Made by a program: the position numbers and the translations under genes. DNA of 64,000 nt from Legionella beliardensis (GTDB taxonomy: Bacteria > Pseudomonadota > Gammaproteobacteria > Legionellales > Legionellaceae): positions 216,001-280,000 of the forward strand of contig NZ_UGNV01000001.1 of the NCBI RefSeq assembly GCF_900452395.1. Direction: 5' to 3'. This document shows positions 25,499 through 35,115 of the stretch, piece by piece. Each line of letters opens with the position of its first letter. Position 1 is the stretch's first letter. The notes under the pieces were generated by a model. The model was not told where the DNA came from and did no database searches. It saw only the letters and a list, made by a program, of their open reading frames with translations.

Positions 25499-25984
25499 AT
25501 GCCCTCCTTTGATATTGTTTCGGAAGTTAATACCGTTGAGTTACGCCATGCTGTTGAAAATACAAATCGCGAAATGGGAACTCGATTTGATTTTCGTGGT
25601 GTACAATCGAGTATTGAATTAAATGAATTGGTGGTCACTTTAAAATCAGAGTCAGATTTTCAAGTGCGACAATTAGAAGACATGTTTCGTAGTCATTGCA
25701 CTAAGCGTAATGTAAGTACAGCAGGTGTAGATATGGAAGATGAACCGGTGCACAGCGGTAAGACTTATTCGCTAACAATGACCTTTAAGCAGGGTATTGA
25801 TCAGCCTACTGCTAAGGACATTATAAAATTGATTAAAGACAGTAAGCTTAAGGTACAGACATCTATTCAAGGCGATAAAATAAGAGTAACCGGTAAAAAG
25901 CGAGATGATTTGCAAGATACCATTGCGTTACTTAAAAAGTCAGAGATTAAGCTTCCCTTGCAATTTGAGAATTTTAGAGACTAA
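25499..25984 (+). CDS. yajQ: YajQ family nucleotide/c-di-GMP-binding protein
   Basis: A 161-residue YajQ-family protein of standard length, with the hallmark M-P-S-F-D-I-V-S-E start, R-F-D-F-R-G near residue 30, and two ferredoxin-like halves. Members bind nucleotides, and some bind cyclic di-GMP and act as regulators (known for Xanthomonas YajQ homologues). An AGGAAG ribosome-binding site lies about 5 nt before the ATG. The window also encodes a GGDEF/EAL protein, but the two are 22 kb apart. The gene is followed immediately by a 114-bp tandem repeat. Confidence 0.95.
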   Translation: MPSFDIVSEVNTVELRHAVENTNREMGTRFDFRGVQSSIELNELVVTLKSESDFQVRQLEDMFRSHCTKRNVSTAGVDMEDEPVHSGKTYSLTMTFKQGIDQPTAKDIIKLIKDSKLKVQTSIQGDKIRVTGKKRDDLQDTIALLKKSEIKLPLQFENFRD

Positions 25985-25991
25985 ATCCCTG

Positions 25992-26300
25992 CATTCGAAA
26001 TACCGTAGTCTGGCCACAGTATCCATGCCTGTTTGCTATAACGCTGGATACCGCGGTCAAGCCGCGGTAATTCGGTTTTTCTTTATTTTCTTATTTATAT
26101 TCGTGCATTCGAAATACCGTAGTCTGGCCACAGTATCCATGCCTGTTTGCTATAACGCTGGATACCGCGGTCAAGCCGCGGTAATTCGGTTTTTCTTTAT
26201 TTTCTTATTTATATTCATGCATCCGAAATACCGTGGCTTGACCACGGTATCCATACTCATCTCATATATTTGAAATATAGCAGTCAAGTTATGATAGTTT
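25992..26300. repeat. Three tandem 114-bp units of palindromic repeat family A
   Basis: Units start at 25992, 26106 and 26220 (period 114 bp). The first two differ at about one position; the third has diverged and loses its second hairpin. Each unit has two hairpins with TACCGYGGTC-type arms, e.g. TACCGCGG/CCGCGGTA. Related hairpins occur at 10651-10720 and 28851-28878. This fills the 325-bp gap between yajQ and rmlB; ORFs reading through it are translations of the repeat and not genes. Confidence 0.88.
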
Positions 26301-26309
26301 GTTTCATCG

Positions 26310-27323
26310 CTAGCGATATAAAGGTAGATTATCGATGTACCACTGTACGGTTTTGCGAATTCCACTTTCAAATGTTTCTTTAGGTACCCAGCCAAGCTCT
26401 TGCTTTATTTTACTTGCATTAATTGCATAACGTTGATCATGGCCAGGTCTGTCTTGTACATAATTAATTAAATTTGTATAGTAGGTTACGCCTGGTTTTT
26501 GCGGTACTAATTCTTCTAATAAAGAGCAAATAGTATAGATGACATCGATATTTTTTTTCTCATTATGGCCGCCTATATTATAAGCTTCCCCTACTTTTCC
26601 ACGCGTAATCACTTCATAAAGCGCACTTGCATGGTCCTCAACGTAAAGCCAATCACGAATTTGTGTACCTAATCCATAAACGGGAATAGGCTTACCAGCT
26701 AGCGCGTTTAAGATAACTAGCGGGATTAATTTTTCTGGAAATTGAAAAGGGCCATAGTTATTAGAACAATTAGTAATTAGAATAGGTAGGCCATAGGTTC
26801 GATGCCATGCTTTTACTAGATGATCAGAGCTTGCTTTACTTGCTGAATAAGGCGAGCTTGGCGCATAAGGTGTTGTTTCGGTAAACGCATCGTCTTTTTC
26901 TTCTAAATCGCCATATACTTCATCCGTAGAAATATGATGGAAACGAAAAGCCTGTTTTTGCGGCTCATCTAATGATTGCCAATATTGCCGTACTGCTTCA
27001 AGTAGTGTATAGGTGCCAATAATATTGGTATGAATAAAGGCTGCAGGCCCATTGATTGAACGGTCAACATGGCTTTCAGCCGCTAAATGCATAACAGCGT
27101 CAGGCTTATAAGTCATAAAGATGCGTGTCATTTCATCGGCATCAGCAATATCTGCTCGCTCAAAAGTATAGCGACTACTTTTATCTATAGACGCGAGAGC
27201 TTGTAAATTTGCAGCATAGGTTAACTTATCAACATTAATGACGGAGTCATCTGTATTAGTAATAATATACCTTATTAAAGCAGAGCCGATAAAGCCTGCC
27301 CCGCCTGTTACGAGTATTTTCAT
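26310..27323 (-). CDS. rfbB: dTDP-glucose 4,6-dehydratase
   Basis: A 337-residue RmlB/RfbB. It converts dTDP-D-glucose to dTDP-4-keto-6-deoxy-D-glucose, the shared precursor of dTDP-L-rhamnose and dTDP-3-amino-3,6-dideoxyhexoses. Visible features: the NAD-binding G-G-A-G-F-I-G motif near residue 7, the catalytic region H-I-S-T-D-E-V-Y, and Y-S-A-S-K with the Tyr/Lys pair. The start was moved from a GTG at 27332 to the ATG at 27323, preceded by AGGTGA about 6 nt upstream. It lies 12 kb from the rest of the rml genes, separated by glycosyltransferase and polymerase genes, and ends next to the repeats. Confidence 0.95.
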   Translation of the reverse strand: MKILVTGGAGFIGSALIRYIITNTDDSVINVDKLTYAANLQALASIDKSSRYTFERADIADADEMTRIFMTYKPDAVMHLAAESHVDRSINGPAAFIHTNIIGTYTLLEAVRQYWQSLDEPQKQAFRFHHISTDEVYGDLEEKDDAFTETTPYAPSSPYSASKASSDHLVKAWHRTYGLPILITNCSNNYGPFQFPEKLIPLVILNALAGKPIPVYGLGTQIRDWLYVEDHASALYEVITRGKVGEAYNIGGHNEKKNIDVIYTICSLLEELVPQKPGVTYYTNLINYVQDRPGHDQRYAINASKIKQELGWVPKETFESGIRKTVQWYIDNLPLYR

Positions 27324-27390
27324 GCTATTCACCTAAATAAGTTAGACACGCTAATATTTATTAGCGATAAAATTCTCAAAACTTAATTAA

Positions 27391-28596
27391 CTATATTTCA
27401 TTACGGTTTTCTTCGGCCGGCCAATTAGCTAGAGTAGACTCGGCTGTGTTTGGCGTTGTTTTTCGTAATGACTTAATATAATTAGGAAGTTTTTTCATCT
27501 TTTTTTGACATGGTTTTTCAATAAAATACCACATAAAATAAGAGCAAATAAGAATAATTAGCCAGTAAGCTGTGTATTGAACAGTAAGTGGTATAGGCAT
27601 TAACTGATTATGATAATATTCAACACAGCGGATGATTGGTTGATGGACAAGATATAGGGAGAAGCTAATTTCCCCTAAAAGGATAAGTGGCTTTACTGAA
27701 AGTAAGGTTGATAGATAACCCCTCCCAAAAGCGAAGACAAATAATAACAAGGCATAAAAAGGTGCTGAACCACTATAATATACCCAAGCATGAACAGCCA
27801 TAGAAATTATGCCGGTATAAAAGAGTTGCATTGTATACAGTGGAACTTGAACAGAAGCCCAAAGTATTAAAATAACTACAAGGAATTCTATAACAGTAGC
27901 CTTAAAAATAGAGAGCTTAAGTTTTGAGTCGATAATTAACTGGTATTTCATCCATAAACAAGCAGCAACCATGCCGCAAACAAACTCAAATAAACGAGCT
28001 GGTGGCCAGAAATTAACCCAAGATGAAATAGTCGGCTGATAAGCTTCTAACCCGGTAAAAGGCACTGCTCTAGTTGAGATAGCCATCCAAATGGCTAATA
28101 AACCAAGCATGGCACTTAATTTTAAGCGCGACAGCCAATTTGCTTGAAATTTCCAAATAAGCAGAGGAAACATACAATAAAAAAATAATTCAACAGAAAG
28201 GCTCCAAGAAACAGCATTAAATGCAAAGAAAATGACGGCTTTATGATGCCAAGCTTGAGTAAGTGTCATATTTGCAAAGGCTTGCTCTAGCGAAAATGGC
28301 TGGTGGGTATAAAGCATAATTAGTAAGAGCACTAAAAAAATAAAAAAATGAACAGGCCAAATACGGCTTATTCTAGCCCATATAAATTCAAGCGAATCAT
28401 CAAGTCGCTCAAGTTTGGGATAATTGTAAGTTAAAATAAAACCTGACAGCACAAAGAAAAATGTCACAGCTTGGCCTAAATTATAGGACGAAGAAAAACT
28501 TTCACCTACCTTGAAATAACCATTCGCATGCTGTAGCACAATCAGGGCCGCAGCAAAGAAGCGTAAGGAAGTTAGGGCTGGTAAGGATTTTTTCAT
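27391..28596 (-). CDS. Acyltransferase family 3 (OafA-like) membrane protein
   Basis: About 401 residues, ten predicted transmembrane helices, with the family-3 start motif L-T-S-L-R-F-F-A-A-A and a conserved His in L-Q-H-A-N. Such proteins O-acylate LPS, exopolysaccharide or peptidoglycan at the inner membrane. No SGNH domain is attached. ATG 28596 was chosen; an upstream ATG at 28617 adds seven residues. TATACT at 28630-28635 (minus strand) is a possible -10 close to the start. It lies directly upstream of rmlB on the same strand (67-nt gap), so they may form an operon. The acceptor sugar is unknown. Confidence 0.85.
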   Translation of the reverse strand: MKKSLPALTSLRFFAAALIVLQHANGYFKVGESFSSSYNLGQAVTFFFVLSGFILTYNYPKLERLDDSLEFIWARISRIWPVHFFIFLVLLLIMLYTHQPFSLEQAFANMTLTQAWHHKAVIFFAFNAVSWSLSVELFFYCMFPLLIWKFQANWLSRLKLSAMLGLLAIWMAISTRAVPFTGLEAYQPTISSWVNFWPPARLFEFVCGMVAACLWMKYQLIIDSKLKLSIFKATVIEFLVVILILWASVQVPLYTMQLFYTGIISMAVHAWVYYSGSAPFYALLLFVFAFGRGYLSTLLSVKPLILLGEISFSLYLVHQPIIRCVEYYHNQLMPIPLTVQYTAYWLIILICSYFMWYFIEKPCQKKMKKLPNYIKSLRKTTPNTAESTLANWPAEENRNEI

Positions 28597-28617
28597 AGTT
28601 GAAGCTTTATGAAACAT

Positions 28618-28933
28618 TAAAGCAGGCCAGTATAGTCAATTATGTTGTTAATTTAAACTTACAGCAAAGCAAAAATATAACTTAAATTCACTGAAGGCAT
28701 GTCTTCACTTTATTCTTGACCTGCAAATGTGCCTGATTATCATTATTTCAAGATTTTAAGCTTAAGTTTGCTAAAAAAATAGGTCGGGCTAAACGAAGTG
28801 TAGCCCAACAAACAAACAGCCCGCATGTTGCTTAGCCCAATTTAACTCCCGAAATACCGTGACTTGACCACGGTATCCAAAGCCCTTGCACTCATCGTTG
28901 ATACTCAATTTATGATTACTGAAATCTATTGCT
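28618..28933. repeat. Intergenic region with two structured repeats
   Basis: GGGCTA (28786-28791) pairs with TAGCCC (28801-28806), with an AACGAAGTG loop. Another hairpin, ATACCGTG (28854-28861) with CACGGTAT (28869-28876), is a copy of family A seen at 10694-10716 and 25992-26300. The rest of this 316-bp interval is AT-rich with no gene that I can support. Confidence 0.7.
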
Positions 28934-29902
28934 CTATCTTTCCTTAGCAGGCATATTAATTAAGGGCGTAATCGTTTGCTTGCCTCCCATGATGGCAAAT
29001 AAGAGGCAGGTCATAAAAAAGACTACTTGTGATACATGATCTCGCCTGCATTGATACGCATTAAGTGCAAGTCTAAGAAAATCTTTTCTTTTAAAACTAG
29101 ACCAGCCTCTAATAAAATCATGATGTCCTAGCCCAATAAGTTCTGCAATTAAGTAAGCCTGACTTAACCACCAGCCATTTTTAATTTGCTTAAAGCGGTG
29201 CACATAAGCTTTTAAACCGCGGTTTACACCGACTTGATTGTTACTATGCTGGCGATAGAGCATCGTGGGTTTTGAGTCAATAAACCATTGAAAACCATTG
29301 GCGCGCGCAAACGCATAACAATACCAATCATGTAGACTTATTTTTTGTAATTCGGCCCAATTTTTAAGGATGTTATCTTTAATACATGTTGCAAGTTTTT
29401 TGCTTAAGACATAAGTACAGCCAGGGCCTGCTGCTTCAAAAATAAAATCCCACGATTTTTGGGGCTGCGCTTTATTTATGACTGCTTGCCTGCCATCAGG
29501 CCAAAATGCAATAACATTACTCGAATAAGCATCATAAGCCCTGTGTTGTAATACATGAACTGCCCGCGCAAGCTTATCAGCGTGCCAAATATCATCCTGA
29601 TCAGCAAAAGCAATGTAATCATAATCTGCAAAATCAACATCACGAATTAAACGAAAAAAATTTCTCGCAGCGCCCCCAAAACGCTCGCCATAAGGCAGGA
29701 TGATAATTCTAGAATCACGTTTAGCCAGGGCATTTAGCCAATTTTCACTATCATCTGTGGATAAATCAATACTAACAAAGACAGTGACATTAATTTTTTC
29801 CTGGCCAAGAATACTAGTGATTTGCTGTTCTATAAATTGCATCCCATTATAAACAGCCATTAATACAGCGCACTTAGGCGAGATCTGATCATTAACGTGC
29901 AA
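28934..29902 (-). CDS. Glycosyltransferase family 2 (rhamnosyltransferase-like)
   Basis: A GT2 enzyme of about 322 residues. The N-terminal GT-A fold starts at L-M-A-V-Y-N-G, with a Q-I-x-S-I-L-x-Q segment and the metal-binding acidic motif F-A-D-Q-D-D-I-W. The remainder resembles rhamnosyltransferases of O-antigen clusters, including a C-terminal hydrophobic stretch. With the rml genes nearby a rhamnosyl donor is plausible but not shown. A TTG at 29902 preceded by GAGGAG (spacing 6) is preferred; an in-frame TTG at 29950 would add 16 residues without a ribosome-binding site. Transcribed towards the AT3 gene, but separated by the repeat region. Confidence 0.83.
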   Translation of the reverse strand: MHVNDQISPKCAVLMAVYNGMQFIEQQITSILGQEKINVTVFVSIDLSTDDSENWLNALAKRDSRIIILPYGERFGGAARNFFRLIRDVDFADYDYIAFADQDDIWHADKLARAVHVLQHRAYDAYSSNVIAFWPDGRQAVINKAQPQKSWDFIFEAAGPGCTYVLSKKLATCIKDNILKNWAELQKISLHDWYCYAFARANGFQWFIDSKPTMLYRQHSNNQVGVNRGLKAYVHRFKQIKNGWWLSQAYLIAELIGLGHHDFIRGWSSFKRKDFLRLALNAYQCRRDHVSQVVFFMTCLLFAIMGGKQTITPLINMPAKER

Positions 29903-30042
29903 TGTGTGCTCCTCATAAATCGATTCGTGACGTTTTATAAAAACTAACAAGATGAAGATAGGCTAGTTTATTGTGATTATACTTAACTTTCGCTATAGTA
30001 GCTCCATTATTTTTAGCCGGTTAAGTTATACCTAACTTTCTT

Positions 30043-31257
30043 ATGAAACTACTCCTTATATCAACTCGAATGGGAACAGCTGGTGTTGAAACGCTTCTAT
30101 TAAGAATGGCTAAATTCTTATCAGAAAAAGGATTTCATGTTGATGTTCTTTTAATGCGCGAAGTTGATGTTGATAGTGCAAATCAATTACGGCAGTATGC
30201 CAATCTTTATATTGGTTGGAAATTTAGAAAATTAAACGACATTTTTTCAAAACTAGGCAAGGATTATTATCATTGTATTTATACGTTTAGTTTTTTCCCC
30301 TTAATTTATACGCTGTATATTAAACAAAAATTTTTTCCGAGCGCTAAAATATGCTTTGGTGTTTACCATCCCTATGAATATTGTTGGTCTTTTAAATCAA
30401 AGACAAAGCTAGCTAAATTTGCAGCAGAAATTATTCAAAATTTTCCTGCAGAAAATGTTTTTTTTATGAATCAAGGCATGAAAGATAGGCACACTGAAAA
30501 ATTACAGCATGATTTTTCTTTATCGCCTATTATTCCAGTCCCAGTTGACGTTAATTCTTTCCAGAATGCAAAACGAAACTTTGCCTTTCAAACGCCTTAT
30601 AAGATTGTTTCTATCGGTAGAATAACTGATTTCAAAACGTATAATTTTACTATGATTGAAGTCATGGCCGCCTTAATTCAAGAAGGCTTAGCCGTTGAAT
30701 ACCATATTTATGGCGATGGAGAGTTATTACCAAGACTACAGCAACTTATTCAGCATTATAAGTTGCAAGACTACGTATTTCTGCATGGCCCTGTGCCCTA
30801 TACTCTGTTTTCTTCAGTTTTAGAAGATGCTTTTTTATTTGTAGGAGTAGGGACTGCTTTAGTGGAAGCGGCAGCGTGTAAATTGCCTTGTTTGCAAGGT
30901 ATTGAAATGGATAAGAAAGCTGAATCTTATGGTTTTTTTCATGAGTTAACAGGCTATAATCTAGGCGAAAAAAACACAGATCAACCGCGATATAAAATGG
31001 TTGATTTAATCAAGCAACTTATGAACTATAGCGAAGATGCTTACCGTGAAGCGAGCTATCTTTCTTATAAACGATCTTTGGATTTTGCGATAGATTCTGT
31101 CATTAAAACCTTTCTTGACAGTTTACAAGGTGCGAAAATAGTCGACTACAAAGTAAACCATATTAAGTTAATTTACATGTTGCTTAATGCTATTTTTCTC
31201 TTTGTGTGTCGCAGAGCGAATATCGCGACTTCGCTCGATAACCGTTATGTAGAATAA
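30043..31257 (+). CDS. Glycosyltransferase family 4
   Basis: A 404-residue GT-B-fold retaining glycosyltransferase. The N-terminal acceptor domain opens with L-L-I-S-T-R-M-G-T-A-G-V-E, and the donor-binding domain has I-V-S-I-G-R near 190, H-I-Y-G-D-G-E near 225 and L-V-E-A-A-A near 275, as in GT4. It heads a plus-strand operon with an acyltransferase (17 nt later) and a Wzy-like polymerase. The donor sugar is unknown. Divergent from the GT2 gene. Confidence 0.85.
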   Translation: MKLLLISTRMGTAGVETLLLRMAKFLSEKGFHVDVLLMREVDVDSANQLRQYANLYIGWKFRKLNDIFSKLGKDYYHCIYTFSFFPLIYTLYIKQKFFPSAKICFGVYHPYEYCWSFKSKTKLAKFAAEIIQNFPAENVFFMNQGMKDRHTEKLQHDFSLSPIIPVPVDVNSFQNAKRNFAFQTPYKIVSIGRITDFKTYNFTMIEVMAALIQEGLAVEYHIYGDGELLPRLQQLIQHYKLQDYVFLHGPVPYTLFSSVLEDAFLFVGVGTALVEAAACKLPCLQGIEMDKKAESYGFFHELTGYNLGEKNTDQPRYKMVDLIKQLMNYSEDAYREASYLSYKRSLDFAIDSVIKTFLDSLQGAKIVDYKVNHIKLIYMLLNAIFLFVCRRANIATSLDNRYVE

Positions 31258-31274
31258 ATCATTTAGGAAAACTA

Positions 31275-32315
31275 ATGGCAAGACTAAAGGATATTTATAA
31301 TAGTAAAAATAATAATTTACTATTGTTGCGATTATTATGCGCTACGTTTGTCGTTTTTTGTCATTCTTGGGATCTCCTTAAAGTAGATAATCCGCTAGCA
31401 ACTATTCTGCATTTTCTACCGTTCACCAGTAATTTAGGCGTACTCTGTTTTTTTGTAATTAGTGGCTTTTTAATCACCGAGAGCTATGTTAAAAATAATC
31501 AAGTTATTTACTTTATAAAAGCCCGAATTTTAAGAATTCTGCCAGGCTTTATTGCGTCTTTAATAGTAACCGCGTTAATTATTGGTAGCCTAGCGACCAC
31601 CTTGCCATTGAAAGATTATTTAAGCTTACCGCAAGTGTATTCATACATTTATCACAATATGATGCTAAGCCGATTACAATTAGAGTTACCAGGCGTGTTT
31701 GCTAGCAATCCTTTACCTGGTGCGGTCAATGGTTCACTTTGGACATTAGTGATTGAGATTCGCTTATATGTGATCACGTTACTCATAGGGATCGTTGGTG
31801 GGTTTAAAAAAAGATATACAGCCCTCTTAGTGTCAGCGCTTTTATTTGTGCCTTTTACCTATTATTTCTATCATAGGCATGGTCCAATTTTTGCTGAACC
31901 AATTTTTTTCTATATTGCGGGTTCTTTATTTTACATTTTTAAAGATAAAATTATTATTAATTTCTTTTATGCCTTGCTTGGCGTAGGTATGTTTATTTTA
32001 TGCCCTTATCCTGTGCAATTTGCAATAGCTGTGGTTGTGTTTACTTATTGCGTGATGATAATTGCATTTAAAAGAAAATTATCATTACCATTTTTAGATA
32101 AATGTGGTGACTTTTCATATGGTATTTATATCTATGCTTTTCCAATACAGCAACTAATCATTAATTTAAATCCAAAGATTATGCCAGTGCAGTTGTTTTT
32201 AATATCGTTTCTTCTTAGTTTACTAGCAGCGATTGGTTCTTGGTTTTTAATAGAAAAGCCGGCATTGGCTTTAAAAAATCTTAAATTTAACTACTTTAAG
32301 CCTGCAAAAATTTAG
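31275..32315 (+). CDS. Acyltransferase family 3 (OafA-like) membrane protein
   Basis: A 346-residue polytopic family-3 acyltransferase. It begins with a helix carrying R-L-L-C-A-T-F-V-V-F-C-H-S (the conserved R and H of the family), followed by V-I-S-G-F-L-I and further helices. It lacks an SGNH partner domain. An AGGAAA ribosome-binding site precedes the ATG, 17 nt after the GT4 stop, so it is in the same operon. It probably O-acetylates a residue of the polysaccharide; the position is unknown. One of three AT3 proteins in the window. Confidence 0.86.
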   Translation: MARLKDIYNSKNNNLLLLRLLCATFVVFCHSWDLLKVDNPLATILHFLPFTSNLGVLCFFVISGFLITESYVKNNQVIYFIKARILRILPGFIASLIVTALIIGSLATTLPLKDYLSLPQVYSYIYHNMMLSRLQLELPGVFASNPLPGAVNGSLWTLVIEIRLYVITLLIGIVGGFKKRYTALLVSALLFVPFTYYFYHRHGPIFAEPIFFYIAGSLFYIFKDKIIINFFYALLGVGMFILCPYPVQFAIAVVVFTYCVMIIAFKRKLSLPFLDKCGDFSYGIYIYAFPIQQLIINLNPKIMPVQLFLISFLLSLLAAIGSWFLIEKPALALKNLKFNYFKPAKI

Positions 32316-32495
32316 CTGAGTTTAGTCTTAAAATAGAAGTTAGTTTGTAAATTTACTAGGCAAGTGTTCCGTTCATTAAGGAATACTAGACTTTTGTACA
32401 ATATTGATCCTTGTTCTACAAATTTTCATGAAGTAGAATGTCTAACTTTCTATTTAAACCAGCTTAATGGGTACGCTAAAGGAGTTAGTATAAAA

Positions 32496-33794
32496 ATGAT
32501 TGCTGCTATGGTTAATGCTGTTACTAGGATTAATAATAATTATAATCCCTTCCTCTTTAAGAATTTTCATCTCTATTTTTTGATGATTCTTACGGTTTTC
32601 TTTATTCCGCAAGAAATATATGGCTTTTTTACTCATGGTAGTTCAACCAATTTTTTATTATTTTCATTAACCTGTTTGGCGATGGGGAGTTTTTTAACAT
32701 CATATTACCTCTTAAAGAGAATAAGATGGGATAATCTCCATACTAAAAAATGGATTAATTTAGATCATTTTAGCTGCGTAATGACTGGTTTATATGCATT
32801 CATTATTTTATATACAGCACTTACGGCAAAGGATATTGCCCTTTTTGCAGCGTTACGAGGCGTAGAAGTAGGAAAATTAGCTTATATTAGAGAGGAATTT
32901 TTAAGAACAAGAGTTGGGCATGAAATTTGGCTGCGCTATGGTTATAACATCATGGTGTTTGCGGTTATCCCTTTAATTACCACCAGACTTTTTGTACTTA
33001 AGCATAAGCTGCGTTACCCTTATCTGCTGTTTTTTATTTTTACCCTTTCCTTAACCTTACAAAAAAGTTTAAGCCAAAATGCATTTATCCCTTTAATTAT
33101 CTTAGCATTCAATATAAAAAATTATCGCATGTTAATTGGCATGGTTTGCGGTTTAATTTCTACAATTTTACTTATTTCTTTTTTAGCATTTGGTGGCGTG
33201 CATGAGATAAAATCAGCACATACTAAGTCTCAGCCTATCGAGCAAACAACAGAAATTATTATAAAAAGCGAAAAAGCCAAGATAAATTTTCTTAAGTACT
33301 ATGTGATGTGGATTCCTTATGAAACAGGGCTAGTATGGTTAGATTTTAAGGAAAAAGTTCTCAATGGTAAAAATGTCAATTTTGAATCTTTTCATTTCTT
33401 AGGGCCCTTAATTACAGGGAAACCTTATTTCCCACTAGAAAATTTAGTTTTTAGATATCAGTTTCACTCACCTAAAGATTTTACTGGCAGCGCTAATGTT
33501 ACCTATTTTATTGATGCCTATGCAAAATTTGGTGCCCCAGGTGTAATTGTAGCCAGCATTCTTATTGCCTTTTTAACAGTATTAGTTTCTATACATGGCA
33601 GTTTAGTGGTTAAGTCCATGTTCTATCTTTCGTTATTTTATATGGCGTTGAATCAATTATCAGGTGTTTTGTTTAGTGGTGGCGTGGGGTTATTAATTTT
33701 TGTTATGTTATTTTCATATGATAAAAAAATGCCTTATTCAGCAGCAAATTCTATAACAGATTTAGATAGAAAGATGCAGCTTGCACCTTGCTAG
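32496..33794 (+). CDS. Wzy-like O-antigen polymerase
   Basis: A protein of about 432 residues with some ten predicted transmembrane helices, a hydrophilic loop near the middle and a large periplasmic loop around residues 275-345, as in O-antigen/oligosaccharide repeat-unit polymerases. Wzy proteins share little sequence, so the call rests on topology and context (flippase, glycosyltransferases and acyltransferases adjacent). The start at 32496 has a strong AAAGGAG 11 nt upstream; an in-frame GTG at 32364 would add 44 hydrophilic residues. It ends 16 nt from the convergent wzx-like gene. Confidence 0.68.
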   Translation: MIAAMVNAVTRINNNYNPFLFKNFHLYFLMILTVFFIPQEIYGFFTHGSSTNFLLFSLTCLAMGSFLTSYYLLKRIRWDNLHTKKWINLDHFSCVMTGLYAFIILYTALTAKDIALFAALRGVEVGKLAYIREEFLRTRVGHEIWLRYGYNIMVFAVIPLITTRLFVLKHKLRYPYLLFFIFTLSLTLQKSLSQNAFIPLIILAFNIKNYRMLIGMVCGLISTILLISFLAFGGVHEIKSAHTKSQPIEQTTEIIIKSEKAKINFLKYYVMWIPYETGLVWLDFKEKVLNGKNVNFESFHFLGPLITGKPYFPLENLVFRYQFHSPKDFTGSANVTYFIDAYAKFGAPGVIVASILIAFLTVLVSIHGSLVVKSMFYLSLFYMALNQLSGVLFSGGVGLLIFVMLFSYDKKMPYSAANSITDLDRKMQLAPC

Positions 33795-33810
33795 TATTGG
33801 TTGCTCATGG

Positions 33811-35115
33811 TTAAAATTCTTTCTTACGAGTTTTGAATTTTAGCCATGAGCTTAAACTTATATGAGATTTACCTCGACTTTCATAATAAAAATAAAGCGC
33901 GCAGAATAGAAAGTAAAAAATGTAGTTGATGAAATAAGCATAAGATAACCCCAACAATCCATACTTATCGAAAAAAACTCGCGACAAGCAATAAAACGAT
34001 GTTCCAAAAAGTAATTCGCTTAATAAAAATAAGTTTGTTTTGCGTTTAACTAACATATGGTAGGAAAAAACCCATGCGGCAATTTTAACCACGCTACCTA
34101 ACAATTGAAATAAAAGAAAATCAGAGACAATAGAAAAGTGGCTGGAAAAAAGTAGACTAATAACAAAATTGCGGCATACATACATGATACTGGCTAATAT
34201 GGCTGCTGCCAACACTCCCCAAAATAGGACTTCACGTACGACAGCAATCTCATTGGGCATTGTTTCAGCCCGGCTTAGTTTGGGCACGTAATAAGTGGTT
34301 AAGGCCGTAGTGATAACTAACAGGTAGAGTTCAGATAATTTCCAGGATGCCTCCCATAAGCCGGCTGTAGTCCAATTATCGACTGAGGCAATATGAGTTC
34401 TTATCAGAATTAATATTAATGGCGTAGAAATTAACGTCACAAAGCTCATGAGCCAATAAGGAAAAAATTCTCTAAATACGGCCACATTAAAATGTGGCTT
34501 AAGCCACCCCCATTCAAAATCCTTTACTCTAGTCATTAAACCAATAGCAATAAATGCAGTGACTGACTGCATGACTATTAAGGAAATTAATCCACCACTT
34601 AACCCATAAAGATTAACTAATAGAAAAGAGCTAAGCAACAGTAAAATACTGGCTAAGGATTTACAAACAATTAACTTAACAAATTCTCCCCAGCCATTAA
34701 ACGCCGCAATTAAAGCTTGGTAAGTCATCATTAAAAAGGAGCAAAGTGCCAAAATATAAAAGGCATGGCTATAATTAGACGTTTTAAATATCTTTATAGA
34801 AATAACCGGAGCAAATAAAAAGATAACACTACCTATTAGAATTGAAGAAATAAGGCCAAGGCCTAATGCATTGCCTAAGTAGTTTTTTGTAGGGATTAAG
34901 GCAGATTTCTCTTGGGCACAATACCGAACTAAGCCTGTGGTGAATCCGCCGGAAATTAAAATAATAAATGCCGCAATAAAATTTTGAAATTGGCCAAAAA
35001 AGGCAACACCCTTAGGCCCAATTTCTACCGCAACAAATTTCATGACAACAAAGCCAGATAAAAGCTTGATTGCTGTTTCAACGCCTGATAACAGGGATGT
35101 TTTAAATAGATTCAT
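33811..35115 (-). CDS. O-antigen flippase, Wzx/WzxE-like
   Basis: A 434-residue polytopic protein with about 12 transmembrane helices. It belongs to the polysaccharide-transporter (MOP) superfamily and resembles WzxE-type O-antigen translocases, which move lipid-linked repeat units to the periplasmic face. The N-terminus [10 protein letters not shown] and the G-P-K-G-V-A segment are typical. It overlaps the aminotransferase by 4 nt (ATGA), the last gene of the long minus-strand operon. WzxE members often sit with fdt/ECA-type 3-amino-sugar genes, which fits this neighbourhood. Confidence 0.85.
   Translation of the reverse strand: MNLFKTSLLSGVETAIKLLSGFVVMKFVAVEIGPKGVAFFGQFQNFIAAFIILISGGFTTGLVRYCAQEKSALIPTKNYLGNALGLGLISSILIGSVIFLFAPVISIKIFKTSNYSHAFYILALCSFLMMTYQALIAAFNGWGEFVKLIVCKSLASILLLLSSFLLVNLYGLSGGLISLIVMQSVTAFIAIGLMTRVKDFEWGWLKPHFNVAVFREFFPYWLMSFVTLISTPLILILIRTHIASVDNWTTAGLWEASWKLSELYLLVITTALTTYYVPKLSRAETMPNEIAVVREVLFWGVLAAAILASIMYVCRNFVISLLFSSHFSIVSDFLLFQLLGSVVKIAAWVFSYHMLVKRKTNLFLLSELLFGTSFYCLSRVFFDKYGLLGLSYAYFINYIFYFLFCALYFYYESRGKSHISLSSWLKFKTRKKEF

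Noticed and set aside
25992..26300. CRISPR-like array
   Set aside because: The repeats are full 114-bp tandem units without short unique spacers, and no cas gene is near.
25905..26395. ORFs reading through the 114-bp tandem repeat
   Set aside because: The translated repeats follow the DNA repeats; the frames begin inside yajQ or rmlB.
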